Assembly (NCBI GenBank): GCA_015472025.1
Contig: BNHL01000001.1
Coordinates: forward strand, 496,001 to 560,000
Direction of reading: 5' to 3'
DNA length: 64,000 nt
DNA from: Cytophagales bacterium WSM2-2
GTDB lineage: Bacteria > Bacteroidota > Bacteroidia > Cytophagales > Cyclobacteriaceae
Positions 7,591-16,453 of the stretch are shown piece by piece. The position numbers were made by a program, and so were the translations under genes. Positions within the stretch are counted from its first letter, which is position 1. Each line of letters starts with the position of its first letter. The notes below the pieces were generated by a model that worked only from the letters and a program-made list of their open reading frames with translations, searched no databases and had not been told where the DNA came from.

Positions 7591-8814
7591 CTACACTCTC
7601 ACCGCCAAAAGCAACTCAATATTCTTGAACTTCATACCAAACTTGCGGGCAACACTTTCATTAGTCAGGTTGCCTTTGTAGGAATAAACTCCTTTCATGA
7701 ACCACTTGTGGGCAAAGATCATTTCCTCTACTCCTCCTTCTTCTGCCGCACGAAGAATAGTCGGTGTAAAAATATTGCTGAGAGCAGTCGTAGCGGTGTT
7801 CGCTACACGCGATGCCACATTGGGCACACAATAGTGAATAACATCATACTTCCTGTAAGTTGGATTTGCCAGTGAAGTAATTTCCGAGGTGGCGATGCAT
7901 CCACCCTGGTCAATGCTCAAGTCGATGATCAATGAGTCTGGCTTCATCACTTTCACCATTTCTTCACTTACAACATGGCGGGCACGTCCTTTTTCCGCAC
8001 GAAGCGCTCCAATCACTACATCGGCTGTTTTCAAACTTTCGCTTAGCGTGACTGTGTCAATCGTTGAGGTATAAAACTGATGACTCAACGTGTGCTTAAT
8101 TCTTCTGAGTTTATACAAGTGGTTATCAAAAACCTGGATCTCTGCTCCGAGGCTAATAGCGGCACGGGCTGCGTACTCGGCAACTGTACCGGCACCTATA
8201 ATTACTACTTTGGTTGGTGGCACTCCTGTGATACCTCCCAAAATAATTCCTCTCCCATTTTTTGCTGTGCTCAAATACTCTGCTGCAATAAGCATCACTG
8301 TACTTCCCGCTATCTCGCTCATCGCACGGATGATCGGCATGCCTCCCACTTTGTCTTCAATGAATTCATAGGCAAGAGCTGTGACTTTTTTCTTGATCAA
8401 TGCCTGCACACGTTCTTCGCTGAGGTATCCAAGCTGAACAGCTGAAATCAATGTCTGTCCCGGCTTAAAATATTCCAGCTCTTCTATCGTGGGTGGCTCG
8501 ATCTTGAGGATGATATCCGCCTTATAAACTTCTTGTGGAGAATAGACGATCTTCGCCCCCGCATCGCTGTAAGCCCGATCCGTAAACTTGCTTCCTGCGC
8601 CCGCATTGCTTTCAACCCACACTTCGTGTCCATTGTTAACAAGCAGTGCCACGGCATCCGGGGTGAGACTGATTCTATTCTCCTGTAACGCAATTTCTTT
8701 GGGAAGGCCGATAAAAAAAGAATACTTGCCTCGCTTCACTTTCACCAGTTGTTCCTGGGGTGATAAACTCGTTTTCGCCAATGCCTCGAACCCGGTCTTT
8801 TTTTTCTCAGCCAT
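7591..8814 (-). CDS. ald: Alanine dehydrogenase
   Basis: A 407-residue member of the alanine dehydrogenase/PNT N-terminal family, which interconverts L-alanine and pyruvate + NH4+ with NAD. The N-terminal substrate domain contains GLPKEIALQENRISLTP; the Rossmann domain has GAGTVAE at 207-213 and the acidic Asp230 at the end of the second strand, consistent with NAD. A residue-30 extension precedes the family's usual start, as in other Bacteroidota homologues. The start codon lies inside the end of tsaE (8-base overlap), so it is the last gene of a porX-tsaE-ald operon. It converges on the S41 peptidase gene with three bases between. Confidence 0.93.
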   Translation of the reverse strand: MAEKKKTGFEALAKTSLSPQEQLVKVKRGKYSFFIGLPKEIALQENRISLTPDAVALLVNNGHEVWVESNAGAGSKFTDRAYSDAGAKIVYSPQEVYKADIILKIEPPTIEELEYFKPGQTLISAVQLGYLSEERVQALIKKKVTALAYEFIEDKVGGMPIIRAMSEIAGSTVMLIAAEYLSTAKNGRGIILGGITGVPPTKVVIIGAGTVAEYAARAAISLGAEIQVFDNHLYKLRRIKHTLSHQFYTSTIDTVTLSESLKTADVVIGALRAEKGRARHVVSEEMVKVMKPDSLIIDLSIDQGGCIATSEITSLANPTYRKYDVIHYCVPNVASRVANTATTALSNIFTPTILRAAEEGGVEEMIFAHKWFMKGVYSYKGNLTNESVARKFGMKFKNIELLLAVRV

Positions 8815-9250
8815 GTTTTTGATAATGAATTATTCGCGTTTGTTCGTCTTTGATCTCCAGCCGGATTTCAAAATATTGTGCTGGAAGAAGTGAGGGGATT
8901 TTCTCGGGCCATTCGACTAAACATAAATTCTCCGAATCAAAATATTCATCCGTACCGATATCGTATGCCTCTGCTTCATTTTTGATCCTGTAAAAATCGA
9001 AATGATAGATTGGTCGCTGGTTTTTATCATGATATTCATTCACAATAGAAAAGGTCGGGCTTGCAGTCGCCTCGTGTGATCCCAGTTCGGATACCAAAGC
9101 TTTTGTTAATGTGGTCTTTCCTGATCCCATCGGTCCGTACAAAGCCCAAACATTCAAACTTTCTCCAACTTCCAGCAGTCGCTTTGCGGCTTCATTGATT
9201 CTTGCCAGCGAAAAAGTAAGTTTTTCTCCAGTCGAAACGAGGTCAGGCAT
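8807..9250 (-). CDS. tsaE: tRNA t6A-modification ATPase TsaE
   Basis: A 147-residue P-loop ATPase required with TsaB, TsaC and TsaD to make threonylcarbamoyladenosine at position 37 of ANN-decoding tRNAs. The Walker A motif is GPMGSGKT (39-46), followed by SPTFSIVNEY and the HFDFYRIKNEAE segment typical of the YjeE/TsaE family. It overlaps porX upstream by 8 bases and ald downstream by 8 bases, so translation is probably coupled across all three. Length and motifs match the family closely. Confidence 0.95.
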   Translation of the reverse strand: MPDLVSTGEKLTFSLARINEAAKRLLEVGESLNVWALYGPMGSGKTTLTKALVSELGSHEATASPTFSIVNEYHDKNQRPIYHFDFYRIKNEAEAYDIGTDEYFDSENLCLVEWPEKIPSLLPAQYFEIRLEIKDEQTRIIHYQKHG

Positions 9251-10802
9251 TCTTCGAAGTTAGGGAAATTATAGGGATAATCATTTCTTCCAGACTTACT
9301 CCGCCATGCTGAAACGTGTCCTTGTAAAAATTGACGTAGTAATTGTAATTGTTCGGATAGGCGAAAAACTGATCTTCAATAGCAAAAACATAAGATGTGG
9401 AGACATTCTGCTTCGGCAGGAAAAATTTCTCCGGCTTAAGCGCTTCCATGACCTTACCACTTTCGTATCCCAGGTTTTTTCCCTGCTTGTAACGCAAGTT
9501 TGTATTTACGTTTTTATCTCCCACGATTTTGAATGCACGTTTCACCCGAATGGTGCCGTGATCAGTGGTGATAATTACTTTCACTTTCTTCTCGGAAATC
9601 TTTTTGAGTATTTCAAACAATGGAGAGTGGAGAAACCAAGACTTGGTAATGGAACGATAGGCTGCTTCGTCCGGAGCCAATTCGCGAATCATCGCCATGT
9701 CAGTACGTGCGTGTGAAAGCATGTCCACAAAATTGTACACGATGACGTTCAGTTTATTCCCGTAAAGGTTATTTACCGAGTCGGCCAAATCTCTTCCTTC
9801 TTCGAGTTGCTTGATTTTGTGGTAAGAGAACTTGATGTTGAGATTATTTTTCTTCAACTGTCTCTCCAGAAATTCACTTTCAAAATTATTCTTTCCATCA
9901 TCAACATCTTCGCCTATCCACAGGTCAGGATGCGTTTTCTCCATTTCTGATGGAAGCATTCCGGAGAAAATAGCATTTCGCGCATAGGCGGTAGTGGTGG
10001 GAAGAATTGAATAGTATGTCTCTTCTTTGTCTACATTGAAAAACTCGTTAATGACAGGTTCCAGGACTTTCCATTGGTCATACCGGAGATTATCGATAAC
10101 AAAGACGAACGTACTCGAATGGTTGGCTAGTTCGGGGAACACTACTTTTTTCATCAATTGATGGGAAAGCATTGGTCGTTCCACGTTGGGGTTGTTAAGC
10201 CAGCTCTCGTAATTCTTGCGGATGAACCGGCAAAAATTCGTGTTGGCCTCCACCTTTTGACTTTCCAGTACTTCGGCCATGTCGTGATTGTCGGCTTGGT
10301 CCATTTGCAGCTCCCAAAACACAAGCTTTTTATAAATGTCGGCCCACTGCTCGTGGTTCATACTGTCAAGCAATGCCATGCTGATCTTGCCAAACTCCTG
10401 CTGATAGTTGAGATTGGTCTTCTCGATAACAAGTCGTTTGTTATCCAATATCTTCTTTACAGAAAGTAAAATCTGGCTTGGGTTGATCGGCTTGATGAGG
10501 TAGTCTTCAATTTTTGCTCCGATGGCCTCCTCCATGATGCGCTCTTCCTCATTCTTGGTGATCATCACTACCGGCAGGTTGGGTTTTTCATTTTTGATGA
10601 GGCTCAGCGCCTCCAGGCCACTCATGCCTGGCATGTGCTCGTCGAGGAAAACCACATCAAAATGTCTTGACCCGCTGAGCTCAACTGCTTCCGCCCCATT
10701 GTTTACCGGGGTAATATCGTAGCCGCGTTGCTGAAGAAATAGAATGTGAGGCTTCAGTAAATCAATCTCATCGTCAGCCCACAGAATCGTGTACCTTTGC
10801 AT
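9243..10802 (-). CDS. porX: PorX, response regulator with PglZ/alkaline-phosphatase-like domain
   Basis: A 519-residue regulator of type IX secretion. The receiver domain (1-120) has the acidic pair Asp10-Asp11, phospho-acceptor Asp54, Thr82 and Lys104. A helical linker leads to a C-terminal PglZ/alkaline-phosphatase-superfamily domain with VFVIDNLRYDQW (metal-ligand Asp237), a Thr cluster at 269-271 where the family nucleophile lies, and TTDHGTIR near 415. In Porphyromonas and Flavobacterium PorX acts with the kinase PorY to control T9SS genes and has phosphodiesterase activity on nucleotides. PorY is not visible here. It begins the porX-tsaE-ald operon. Confidence is high because the architecture is distinctive. 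Confidence 0.95.
   Translation of the reverse strand: MQRYTILWADDEIDLLKPHILFLQQRGYDITPVNNGAEAVELSGSRHFDVVFLDEHMPGMSGLEALSLIKNEKPNLPVVMITKNEEERIMEEAIGAKIEDYLIKPINPSQILLSVKKILDNKRLVIEKTNLNYQQEFGKISMALLDSMNHEQWADIYKKLVFWELQMDQADNHDMAEVLESQKVEANTNFCRFIRKNYESWLNNPNVERPMLSHQLMKKVVFPELANHSSTFVFVIDNLRYDQWKVLEPVINEFFNVDKEETYYSILPTTTAYARNAIFSGMLPSEMEKTHPDLWIGEDVDDGKNNFESEFLERQLKKNNLNIKFSYHKIKQLEEGRDLADSVNNLYGNKLNVIVYNFVDMLSHARTDMAMIRELAPDEAAYRSITKSWFLHSPLFEILKKISEKKVKVIITTDHGTIRVKRAFKIVGDKNVNTNLRYKQGKNLGYESGKVMEALKPEKFFLPKQNVSTSYVFAIEDQFFAYPNNYNYYVNFYKDTFQHGGVSLEEMIIPIISLTSKNA
10792..10799 (+). promoter_or_regulatory. Candidate -7 element for the HD-hydrolase gene
   Basis: TACCTTTG matches the TAnnTTTG consensus on the plus strand but lies inside the first codons of the divergent porX gene. 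No -33 element is clear. It would give a leader of about 45 bases. Confidence 0.3.
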
Positions 10803-10850
10803 TCGTAGTTAAAAAGTCTAAGTTACGATTTAAACTCCAATCCGGTTCGC

Positions 10851-12077
10851 TTGAACAAGAACAAAATCATCAACGACCCTCTCTACGGATTCGTTTCTGT
10901 ACCCAGCCCATTGGTTTTCGATTTGATATCTCATCCCTATTTTCAGCGGTTGCGATTTATCCGCCAACTGGGCGTAAGTGATTTTGTTTACCCTGGTGCC
11001 GTGCATACTCGCTTCCACCATGCCCTGGGCGCCATGCACCTGATGACCCGCACCCTGGAGAGCCTGCAAAAGAAGAAAGTCAAGATCAGCAAGGAAGAAA
11101 TGGAGGCGGCTCAAATTGCCATTCTGCTTCACGACATGGGGCACGGGCCGCTTTCCCATTCACTGGAAGAAACGCTGTTACCCGGTGTCAAGCATGAGAG
11201 CATTTCTTATCAGTTTATGAAATTGCTCAACGAAAAATTCAATGGAGAACTGGAGCTGGCATTGATGATCTTTCGTAACAGCTATGCAAGGAAATTTTTT
11301 CATCAGCTGGTCAGCAGTCAACTGGATATGGACCGGTTGGACTACCTCAACCGCGACAGTTTTTTTACCGGCGTAATGGAAGGAACTGTTGGTGTCGACC
11401 GCATCATCGCTATGCTCAACGTGCATGACGATCAACTGGTGGTAGAAGAGAAGGGCATCTTCAGTATCGAAAGCTTCCTTCACGCACGCAGGCTCATGTA
11501 CTGGCAGGTGTACTTGCACAAAACGGCTGTGAGTGCCGAGCGCATGGTGGTCAACACGGTGAAGCGGGCGCAGTACCTGGCCACCGCCGGAGAACAAATG
11601 CCGGGCAGTGAAGCCTTGCTTTTCTTCCTGAAAGGAAAATATGCAACCAACGACTTTGCGCAAGACGAAGTACTCGAGGCTTTTGGCCACCTGGACGACA
11701 CCGACTTGTGGGGTGCATTTAAACTATGGCGCAATCATCCCGATGCCATCCTTAGTGATCTGTGCAAAAAGATTTTTAACCGCGAGTTGTTCAAGATCCA
11801 ACTCACACAATCGCCAATCAAGAAATCGGAAGCGGAGAATGTGAGACAGTCCATTCAAAAAGAGTTTGGCATTCTGCAGAAGGACGCCAGCTACTATTTC
11901 TCTCACGGCTCTGTGAGCAACGAAGCCTACATCTCGGGCGGGCAGTCGATCAATATCTTGATGAAGTCAGGCAAGCTACTCGACATTGCGCAAGCCAGTG
12001 ACCTGCCGACCATACAGGCCATGAGCAAAATCGTGAAAAAAAACTACTTATGCTGGCCTAAACACCTATCTTTGTGA
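10851..12077 (+). CDS. HD-superfamily phosphohydrolase (dNTPase-like)
   Basis: A 408-residue HD-domain enzyme of the YdhJ/dGTPase-like group. Metal-ligand motifs are visible in order: His52-x-Arg-Phe-His56 (HTRFHHALG), His94-Asp95 (LLHDMGHGPLSHS) and Asp161 in DMDRLDYLNRDS. Such proteins hydrolyse nucleoside triphosphates or related phosphoesters; the exact substrate cannot be told from sequence. The start is TTG at 10851, because the next in-frame Met is inside the HD core. It diverges from porX with 48 bases between. The family call is secure and the function is general. Confidence 0.88.
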   Translation: MNKNKIINDPLYGFVSVPSPLVFDLISHPYFQRLRFIRQLGVSDFVYPGAVHTRFHHALGAMHLMTRTLESLQKKKVKISKEEMEAAQIAILLHDMGHGPLSHSLEETLLPGVKHESISYQFMKLLNEKFNGELELALMIFRNSYARKFFHQLVSSQLDMDRLDYLNRDSFFTGVMEGTVGVDRIIAMLNVHDDQLVVEEKGIFSIESFLHARRLMYWQVYLHKTAVSAERMVVNTVKRAQYLATAGEQMPGSEALLFFLKGKYATNDFAQDEVLEAFGHLDDTDLWGAFKLWRNHPDAILSDLCKKIFNRELFKIQLTQSPIKKSEAENVRQSIQKEFGILQKDASYYFSHGSVSNEAYISGGQSINILMKSGKLLDIAQASDLPTIQAMSKIVKKNYLCWPKHLSL

Positions 12078-12192
12078 GGATAGGCACATGGGTTCCGATG
12101 TGTTTGGACTTCGGATGGAAGCCTTTTGAAAATCGGAAGTCCTGATATCTGAACTCCAGGCCAAAGGTTCTGCTACCCAACACCCCAACGGA

Positions 12193-13248
12193 ATGGAATT
12201 TACCATTAATCAAATTGCAGGCTTATTGAAAGGTGAAGTGCGCGGCAACGGCAGTGAGAAAATCAATATGCTTGGTAAAATACAGGACGCGAAAAAAGGT
12301 CAAATCGCCTTTCTCGCCAATCCGAAATACGAGCAATTCATCTATACTACCCAGGCCAGTGCAGTCATTATCAAGAGAGACTTTCAGGCGCGGAAAGAGA
12401 TCACCACGACTTTAATTTTAGTCGATGACCCCTACAGCAGCTTCACAATACTGCTCGAAGAATATCACCGGGCCATCAGTTTTCAGAAGACCGGAATTGA
12501 AGAGCCTAGTTTTATTGGCCCCGAAGCTACCATTGGAAAAAATATCTATCGTGGGGCATTCTCTTATATCGGAAGGGGCGTAAGAATTGGCGACAACGTC
12601 AAGATTTATCCCCACGTTTTTGTGGGCGACAATGTCGTTATCGGTGACAACACGATCCTCCACCCCAACGTTAAATTATATGCAGATACCAAAATCGGCA
12701 GTAATTGTGTTATCCACTCTGGTACTGTGGTCGGCAGTGACGGGTTCGGTTTTGCTCCGCAGGAGGACGGCTCCTACAAAACCATTCCTCAACTCGGCAA
12801 TGTCATTATCGAGGACAACGTTTGTATTGGTGCCAATACGGTAATTGATTGCGCCACTTTATTTGGCGATTCCACCATCATTCGCAAAGGCGTGAAGTTG
12901 GATAATCTCATTCAGGTTGCGCACAATGTGGAGATTGGTAAAAACACAGTGATTGCAGCTCAGACCGGAATTTCCGGTTCTTCCAAAGTAGGAGAAAACA
13001 ATATGATTGGCGGACAAGTCGGAATTGCCGGGCACCTCGTCATCGCCAATAATACCGGAATTGGCGCACAAGCTGGGATTGGAAAATCAATCAAAGAAGA
13101 AGGCCAGCGAATCATCGGTTCCCCCGCCTTCGATGTCAAAGAATATTTCAAAGCCTACGCTGTTTTCAAACGGCTTCCCGATCTCAACGAACGTCTGCGC
13201 GAACTTGAAAAGAAAATCAAGGAGTTGAATGGCGTAGAAAACGACTAG
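12193..13248 (+). CDS. lpxD: UDP-3-O-acylglucosamine N-acyltransferase
   Basis: A 351-residue left-handed beta-helix acyltransferase of lipid A synthesis, which adds the second hydroxyacyl chain to UDP-3-O-acylglucosamine from acyl-ACP. The N-terminal uridine-binding domain (about 1-100) is followed by many hexapeptide repeats (IGDNVKIYPHVFVGDN, IGSNCVIHSGTVVGSDG). The catalytic His lies in the LIQVAHNVEIG segment, and the helical C-terminus (KRLPDLNERLRELEKKIKEL) is characteristic. Length matches the family (about 340). The cupin gene follows after 8 bases. Confidence 0.95.
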   Translation: MEFTINQIAGLLKGEVRGNGSEKINMLGKIQDAKKGQIAFLANPKYEQFIYTTQASAVIIKRDFQARKEITTTLILVDDPYSSFTILLEEYHRAISFQKTGIEEPSFIGPEATIGKNIYRGAFSYIGRGVRIGDNVKIYPHVFVGDNVVIGDNTILHPNVKLYADTKIGSNCVIHSGTVVGSDGFGFAPQEDGSYKTIPQLGNVIIEDNVCIGANTVIDCATLFGDSTIIRKGVKLDNLIQVAHNVEIGKNTVIAAQTGISGSSKVGENNMIGGQVGIAGHLVIANNTGIGAQAGIGKSIKEEGQRIIGSPAFDVKEYFKAYAVFKRLPDLNERLRELEKKIKELNGVEND

Positions 13249-13256
13249 TCAAATCC

Positions 13257-13607
13257 ATGTACACCATTCCGTTTCAGTCGATCGACTGGTCAGCTATTGA
13301 GAAAACCGAGCACAAAGGAGAAACCGGAACTGCTTTTTGGCAAACGCTGATTCTCGATGGCCTTCGTGTCAGGTTAGTGGAATACAGCAAAAACTACCTG
13401 GCCGATCACTGGTGTGCCAAAGGTCACATTGTCTATTGTCTCGAAGGTGAATTTGTAAGCGAATTGCAAAACGGTGAAAAATTTACTCTTGCCAAAGGCA
13501 TGAGCTACATCGTTTCGGACGACTTGAGCTTGCACCGGTCATCAACCCAAAATGGAGTAAAGCTTCTCATTATCGATGGCCATTTTCTTAAGCCATCCTC
13601 CAAATAA
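13257..13607 (+). CDS. Small cupin-fold protein (DHCW-motif family)
   Basis: A 116-residue single-domain cupin. The diagnostic segment is LADHWCAKGH (Asp50, His51, Trp52, Cys53, His57), followed by the cupin strand LEGEFVSEL and a second conserved part ending SLHRSSTQNGVKLLIIDG. It matches the family annotated as DHCW-motif cupin-fold proteins, which have no established function; the His and Cys suggest metal binding. It is 8 bases after lpxD and may be co-transcribed, though no link with lipid A is implied by the fold. Confidence 0.82.
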   Translation: MYTIPFQSIDWSAIEKTEHKGETGTAFWQTLILDGLRVRLVEYSKNYLADHWCAKGHIVYCLEGEFVSELQNGEKFTLAKGMSYIVSDDLSLHRSSTQNGVKLLIIDGHFLKPSSK

Positions 13608-13718
13608 CAAGCCGCCAGATAAAATAACCTGAGCATTTACTAAGTTTCAACGATTCATTTAGGCAAGGGAGCTTTAATTGGTTGTGTTTTTACCACAAAC
13701 TTTTAAACTCTAATACCT

Positions 13719-14363
13719 ATGAATCAAAAAGCCGCTATTTTCTCCAGTCTAGTTGTTACCGCTATCGTAGTAAGTATCAATTCGTGTATCGATCAAAAAA
13801 TTTCAAGCCGCCCGCAAGCCGCTACCTCAACTATTCAAAGTCAAAATGTTTTCAATGAAAATGTAGGCGCCCTCATCAGCAAAAGTACCGGCAACCGCTG
13901 GATTGGAAATTTTGCCGCATCAAAAACCCGTCTTGCTATTTCAGAATATTATATCCCATCAAGTTCACTATCAAAAATCCTTGAAAACAAATCATGTGTT
14001 GGCATCTGTTTGTACTACGCCCAGGATGCCGCAGGATCTCTCCATGTCATACCCATAGGTGTTGATCGCACAGGAAAGACGATCGCACAAGAAGTAGTCT
14101 CTGTTCGCAATGCCGAACTGAATTGGAAAACTGCAGTGCAATGGATAACCAATTACTCTGGCGGCATCAAGGCTCATTTCTTTGGCAACAAAACTTATTT
14201 TCGGTTACTCAATGATCAGCACGCATCAACGATCAGAATTTCTTTTGCATCTAATGATACCAAGGCTCCACAGATGTTACTGAGTAATGCTGCTGTTTCA
14301 AATCCAGATTCATATGAAGACGAGAGTTTTCTGTGTCCTCCAGTGTGTCCTACGTTTCAATAG
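13719..14363 (+). CDS. Hypothetical lipoprotein
   Basis: A 214-residue protein I do not recognise. Residues 1-23 form a lipoprotein signal (hydrophobic stretch then VSINSC, with Cys23 as lipidation site). The mature part is Ser/Thr/Asn-rich and contains LAISEYYIPSSSLSKILENK, a segment with CVGICLYYAQDAAGSLHVIPIGVDRTGK, and ends with ESFLCPPVCPTFQ. The repeated cysteines suggest disulfides in the periplasm. It is followed 22 bases later by a membrane-protein gene, so the two may form an operon. Confidence 0.6.
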   Translation: MNQKAAIFSSLVVTAIVVSINSCIDQKISSRPQAATSTIQSQNVFNENVGALISKSTGNRWIGNFAASKTRLAISEYYIPSSSLSKILENKSCVGICLYYAQDAAGSLHVIPIGVDRTGKTIAQEVVSVRNAELNWKTAVQWITNYSGGIKAHFFGNKTYFRLLNDQHASTIRISFASNDTKAPQMLLSNAAVSNPDSYEDESFLCPPVCPTFQ

Positions 14364-14385
14364 GATTGATAGTAATATTTAATTT

Positions 14386-15045
14386 ATGTCAACTTTTTTA
14401 GCATATTCTTCGGCAGCATCTGTCATAATACCCATCGTGATCTACTTCATTGGTGGAAGGTATAATGGCACAAACAAGTGGATTTTTATTTTAACCGTAA
14501 CATCACTTGTCGCAGATATCGCGAACGTTCTTTACCTCAAGGCAGGGTTTACGGGCTATACTATACTAAATATTTTTTTCCTTGTGCAGATCTTTCTTCT
14601 CAGTGTAATCTATGCGAGACTGCTTGACGAGCCTGATCATGTTGGTGGCCTATTCCTGTGTTTTTTTTCGATATGGGTGATTAATTTCCTTTTCATGCAA
14701 CCAATATCCGAGTATCAAAGCCTGCTCCGCCTTCTTGGGAATGCGCTGGTCCTTGGTTACGCTATCTCCTACTACCACCGCATCTATAAAGTCATGCCAA
14801 TCAAGGATATAAAAACCTATGGTCCCGTTTGGTTCAACAATGCAGTGCTTTACTATTTTTCATTGAACTTTTTTTTGTTTGCAGCAACTCACTACATAGT
14901 AACAAGTGAATCTTCAGACGTAGCGATAATTTTCTGGGGCTTTCACAATTTCAATAATATCATTAAGAATTGTCTATACGCTGTAGCGATTTACTACGGT
15001 GGAAAGATTGTGAGCCGGGTACCAACCGAGTCAAAGTATTACTAA
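14386..15045 (+). CDS. Hypothetical polytopic membrane protein
   Basis: A 219-residue protein with about six or seven predicted transmembrane helices spread along its length (for example ASVIIPIVIYFIGG, ILNIFFLVQIFLLSVIYA, FFSIWVINFLFM, AVLYYFSLNFFLFAATHYIV). I recognise no domain. The Trp/Phe-rich segment WGFHNFNNIIKNCLYAVAIYYGGK near the C-terminus is notable. It starts 22 bases after the lipoprotein gene and ends at a shared terminator with the converging propeller gene. Confidence 0.6.
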   Translation: MSTFLAYSSAASVIIPIVIYFIGGRYNGTNKWIFILTVTSLVADIANVLYLKAGFTGYTILNIFFLVQIFLLSVIYARLLDEPDHVGGLFLCFFSIWVINFLFMQPISEYQSLLRLLGNALVLGYAISYYHRIYKVMPIKDIKTYGPVWFNNAVLYYFSLNFFLFAATHYIVTSESSDVAIIFWGFHNFNNIIKNCLYAVAIYYGGKIVSRVPTESKYY

Positions 15046-15074
15046 GTACAATTTAGGTCAGTGCGTTTAACAAA

Positions 15075-15104
15075 GAGGCCTGGGTTCAACTGAACTTAGG
15101 CCTC
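15075..15104. terminator. Bidirectional terminator between convergent genes
   Basis: GAGGCCT (15075-15081) pairs with AGGCCTC (15098-15104), with an inner GTTCA/TGAAC stem. It separates the membrane-protein gene from the converging propeller gene and overlaps the latter's stop codon. On the minus strand it is followed by TTTGTT. Confidence 0.65.
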
Positions 15105-16266
15105 ATCCTTTATACACAATCCGGTAGATGACATTGGCCTGGTCATCACTTACGAGCATTGACCCATCCGGGAGCAGCAAAACATCTACCGGGCGACCCC
15201 AAACTTTTTGTGAAGCTTCATCAAGCCAGCCAGTCGCAAACGGAGTATAGCTGATGACTTTGCTGTTAGCGTCTACTTTTACGAGGCTCAGTTTGTAGCC
15301 GCTTTTCTTCGAGCGGTTCCACGAGCCGTGTTCAGCCAGAATAATATGGCTTTGATATTCCGCAGGGAACATTTTGCCTGTATAAAATTTTAATCCCAGT
15401 GGCGCTACATGTGCGCCAAGATTTTGTGCGGGTTGCACAAAATCGCTGCAAGGGCGTTTGCTTCCAAACTCATCGTCTTTGATCGTACCTCCATGGCAAT
15501 ATGGATATCCGAAATGCTGACCGGCTTTGGTAGCCGTGTTGAGTTCGCAGGGAGGCAGATCATCACCGAGTAAGTCACGACCGTTGTCGGTGAACCACAT
15601 TTGTTTTGTAGTGGGATGCCAGGTAAAGCCAACGGTGTTGCGTACACCACTGGCAAAAACTTCAAGGCCGGTACCATCCGGGTTCATGCGCGTGATACTT
15701 GCATAAACCGGGTCCTTCGACTCGCAGATATTGCAGGGTGCGCCAACCGGCACATATAATTTTCCATCAGGTCCAAATGCAATGTATTTCCAGCCGTGAT
15801 GCGCTTCAGTCGGATATTTGTCATACAGGATTTGAGATTTTCCCGGATTGTCAAGTTTGCTTTCAATACCTGAAAATTTGTGGATACGGTTAATCTCCGC
15901 CACATACAAATCTCCGTCTTTGAACGCCACCCCGTTGGGCATATTGAGTCCTGTGGCGATGGTCCACTTCTTGTCTGCTTTGCCGTCACCATCGGTATCT
16001 TTTATTGCATACACATTGTCATCGTTCCGGTTGCCTACAAAAATCGTCCCGTTAGGGCTCATGGCCATCGACCTGGCGTTGTCTACTTCCGCAAAAACGC
16101 TGATCGAAAATCCGGCAGGCAGCTTTATTTTTTCCAATGGTAAACCTGCGCTTGAGCCACTGATCGCGGCAGATGAATTGTCATCGGTTTTGCCTTTGTC
16201 GCTTGCTGACTGTGTACACATAAAACTAATAACCACCAATAGGACGATAGCGAACCGGGTTTTCAT
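15103..16266 (-). CDS. Secreted PQQ-type sugar-dehydrogenase-like beta-propeller
   Basis: A 387-residue exported protein (hydrophobic leader 1-20; Cys17 in SFMCTQS may be a non-canonical lipidation site) with a six-bladed propeller of the glucose/sorbosone dehydrogenase family. Typical motifs are ARSMAMSPNGTIFVGNR, GWKYIAFGPDGKLYVPVGAPCNIC, SGVRNTVGFTWHP and FTDNGRDLLGDDLPP. The family oxidises sugars with PQQ as cofactor, although many Bacteroidota members have unproven activity. Four cysteines (PCNIC, PCE, PYCHGG, RPCSDF) probably form disulfides. It stands alone on its strand. Confidence 0.85.
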   Translation of the reverse strand: MKTRFAIVLLVVISFMCTQSASDKGKTDDNSSAAISGSSAGLPLEKIKLPAGFSISVFAEVDNARSMAMSPNGTIFVGNRNDDNVYAIKDTDGDGKADKKWTIATGLNMPNGVAFKDGDLYVAEINRIHKFSGIESKLDNPGKSQILYDKYPTEAHHGWKYIAFGPDGKLYVPVGAPCNICESKDPVYASITRMNPDGTGLEVFASGVRNTVGFTWHPTTKQMWFTDNGRDLLGDDLPPCELNTATKAGQHFGYPYCHGGTIKDDEFGSKRPCSDFVQPAQNLGAHVAPLGLKFYTGKMFPAEYQSHIILAEHGSWNRSKKSGYKLSLVKVDANSKVISYTPFATGWLDEASQKVWGRPVDVLLLPDGSMLVSDDQANVIYRIVYKG

Positions 16267-16431
16267 AAGCTCAAAGTTTGTTTGTTGTGAATAATCGCAC
16301 TACGAAGATAAACTTTACGTTCCTAACCTTAAAAAATGTTATACCAGCGGGTTGAACTGTGCCTTTTTTTAACAATTCGCGAATTCTCATTTTTCGATTT
16401 CCTCAACCGGCATCGTTGTTAAATTAACCCT

Positions 16432-16439
16432 TACCTTTG
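16432..16439 (+). promoter_or_regulatory. -7 promoter element of the ABC-F gene
   Basis: TACCTTTG matches TAnnTTTG 15 bases before the start codon. A TTG at 16416-16418 is closer than the usual -33 spacing, so only the -7 element is well supported. Confidence 0.45.
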
Positions 16440-16453
16440 CGCGATTTTAGAAT

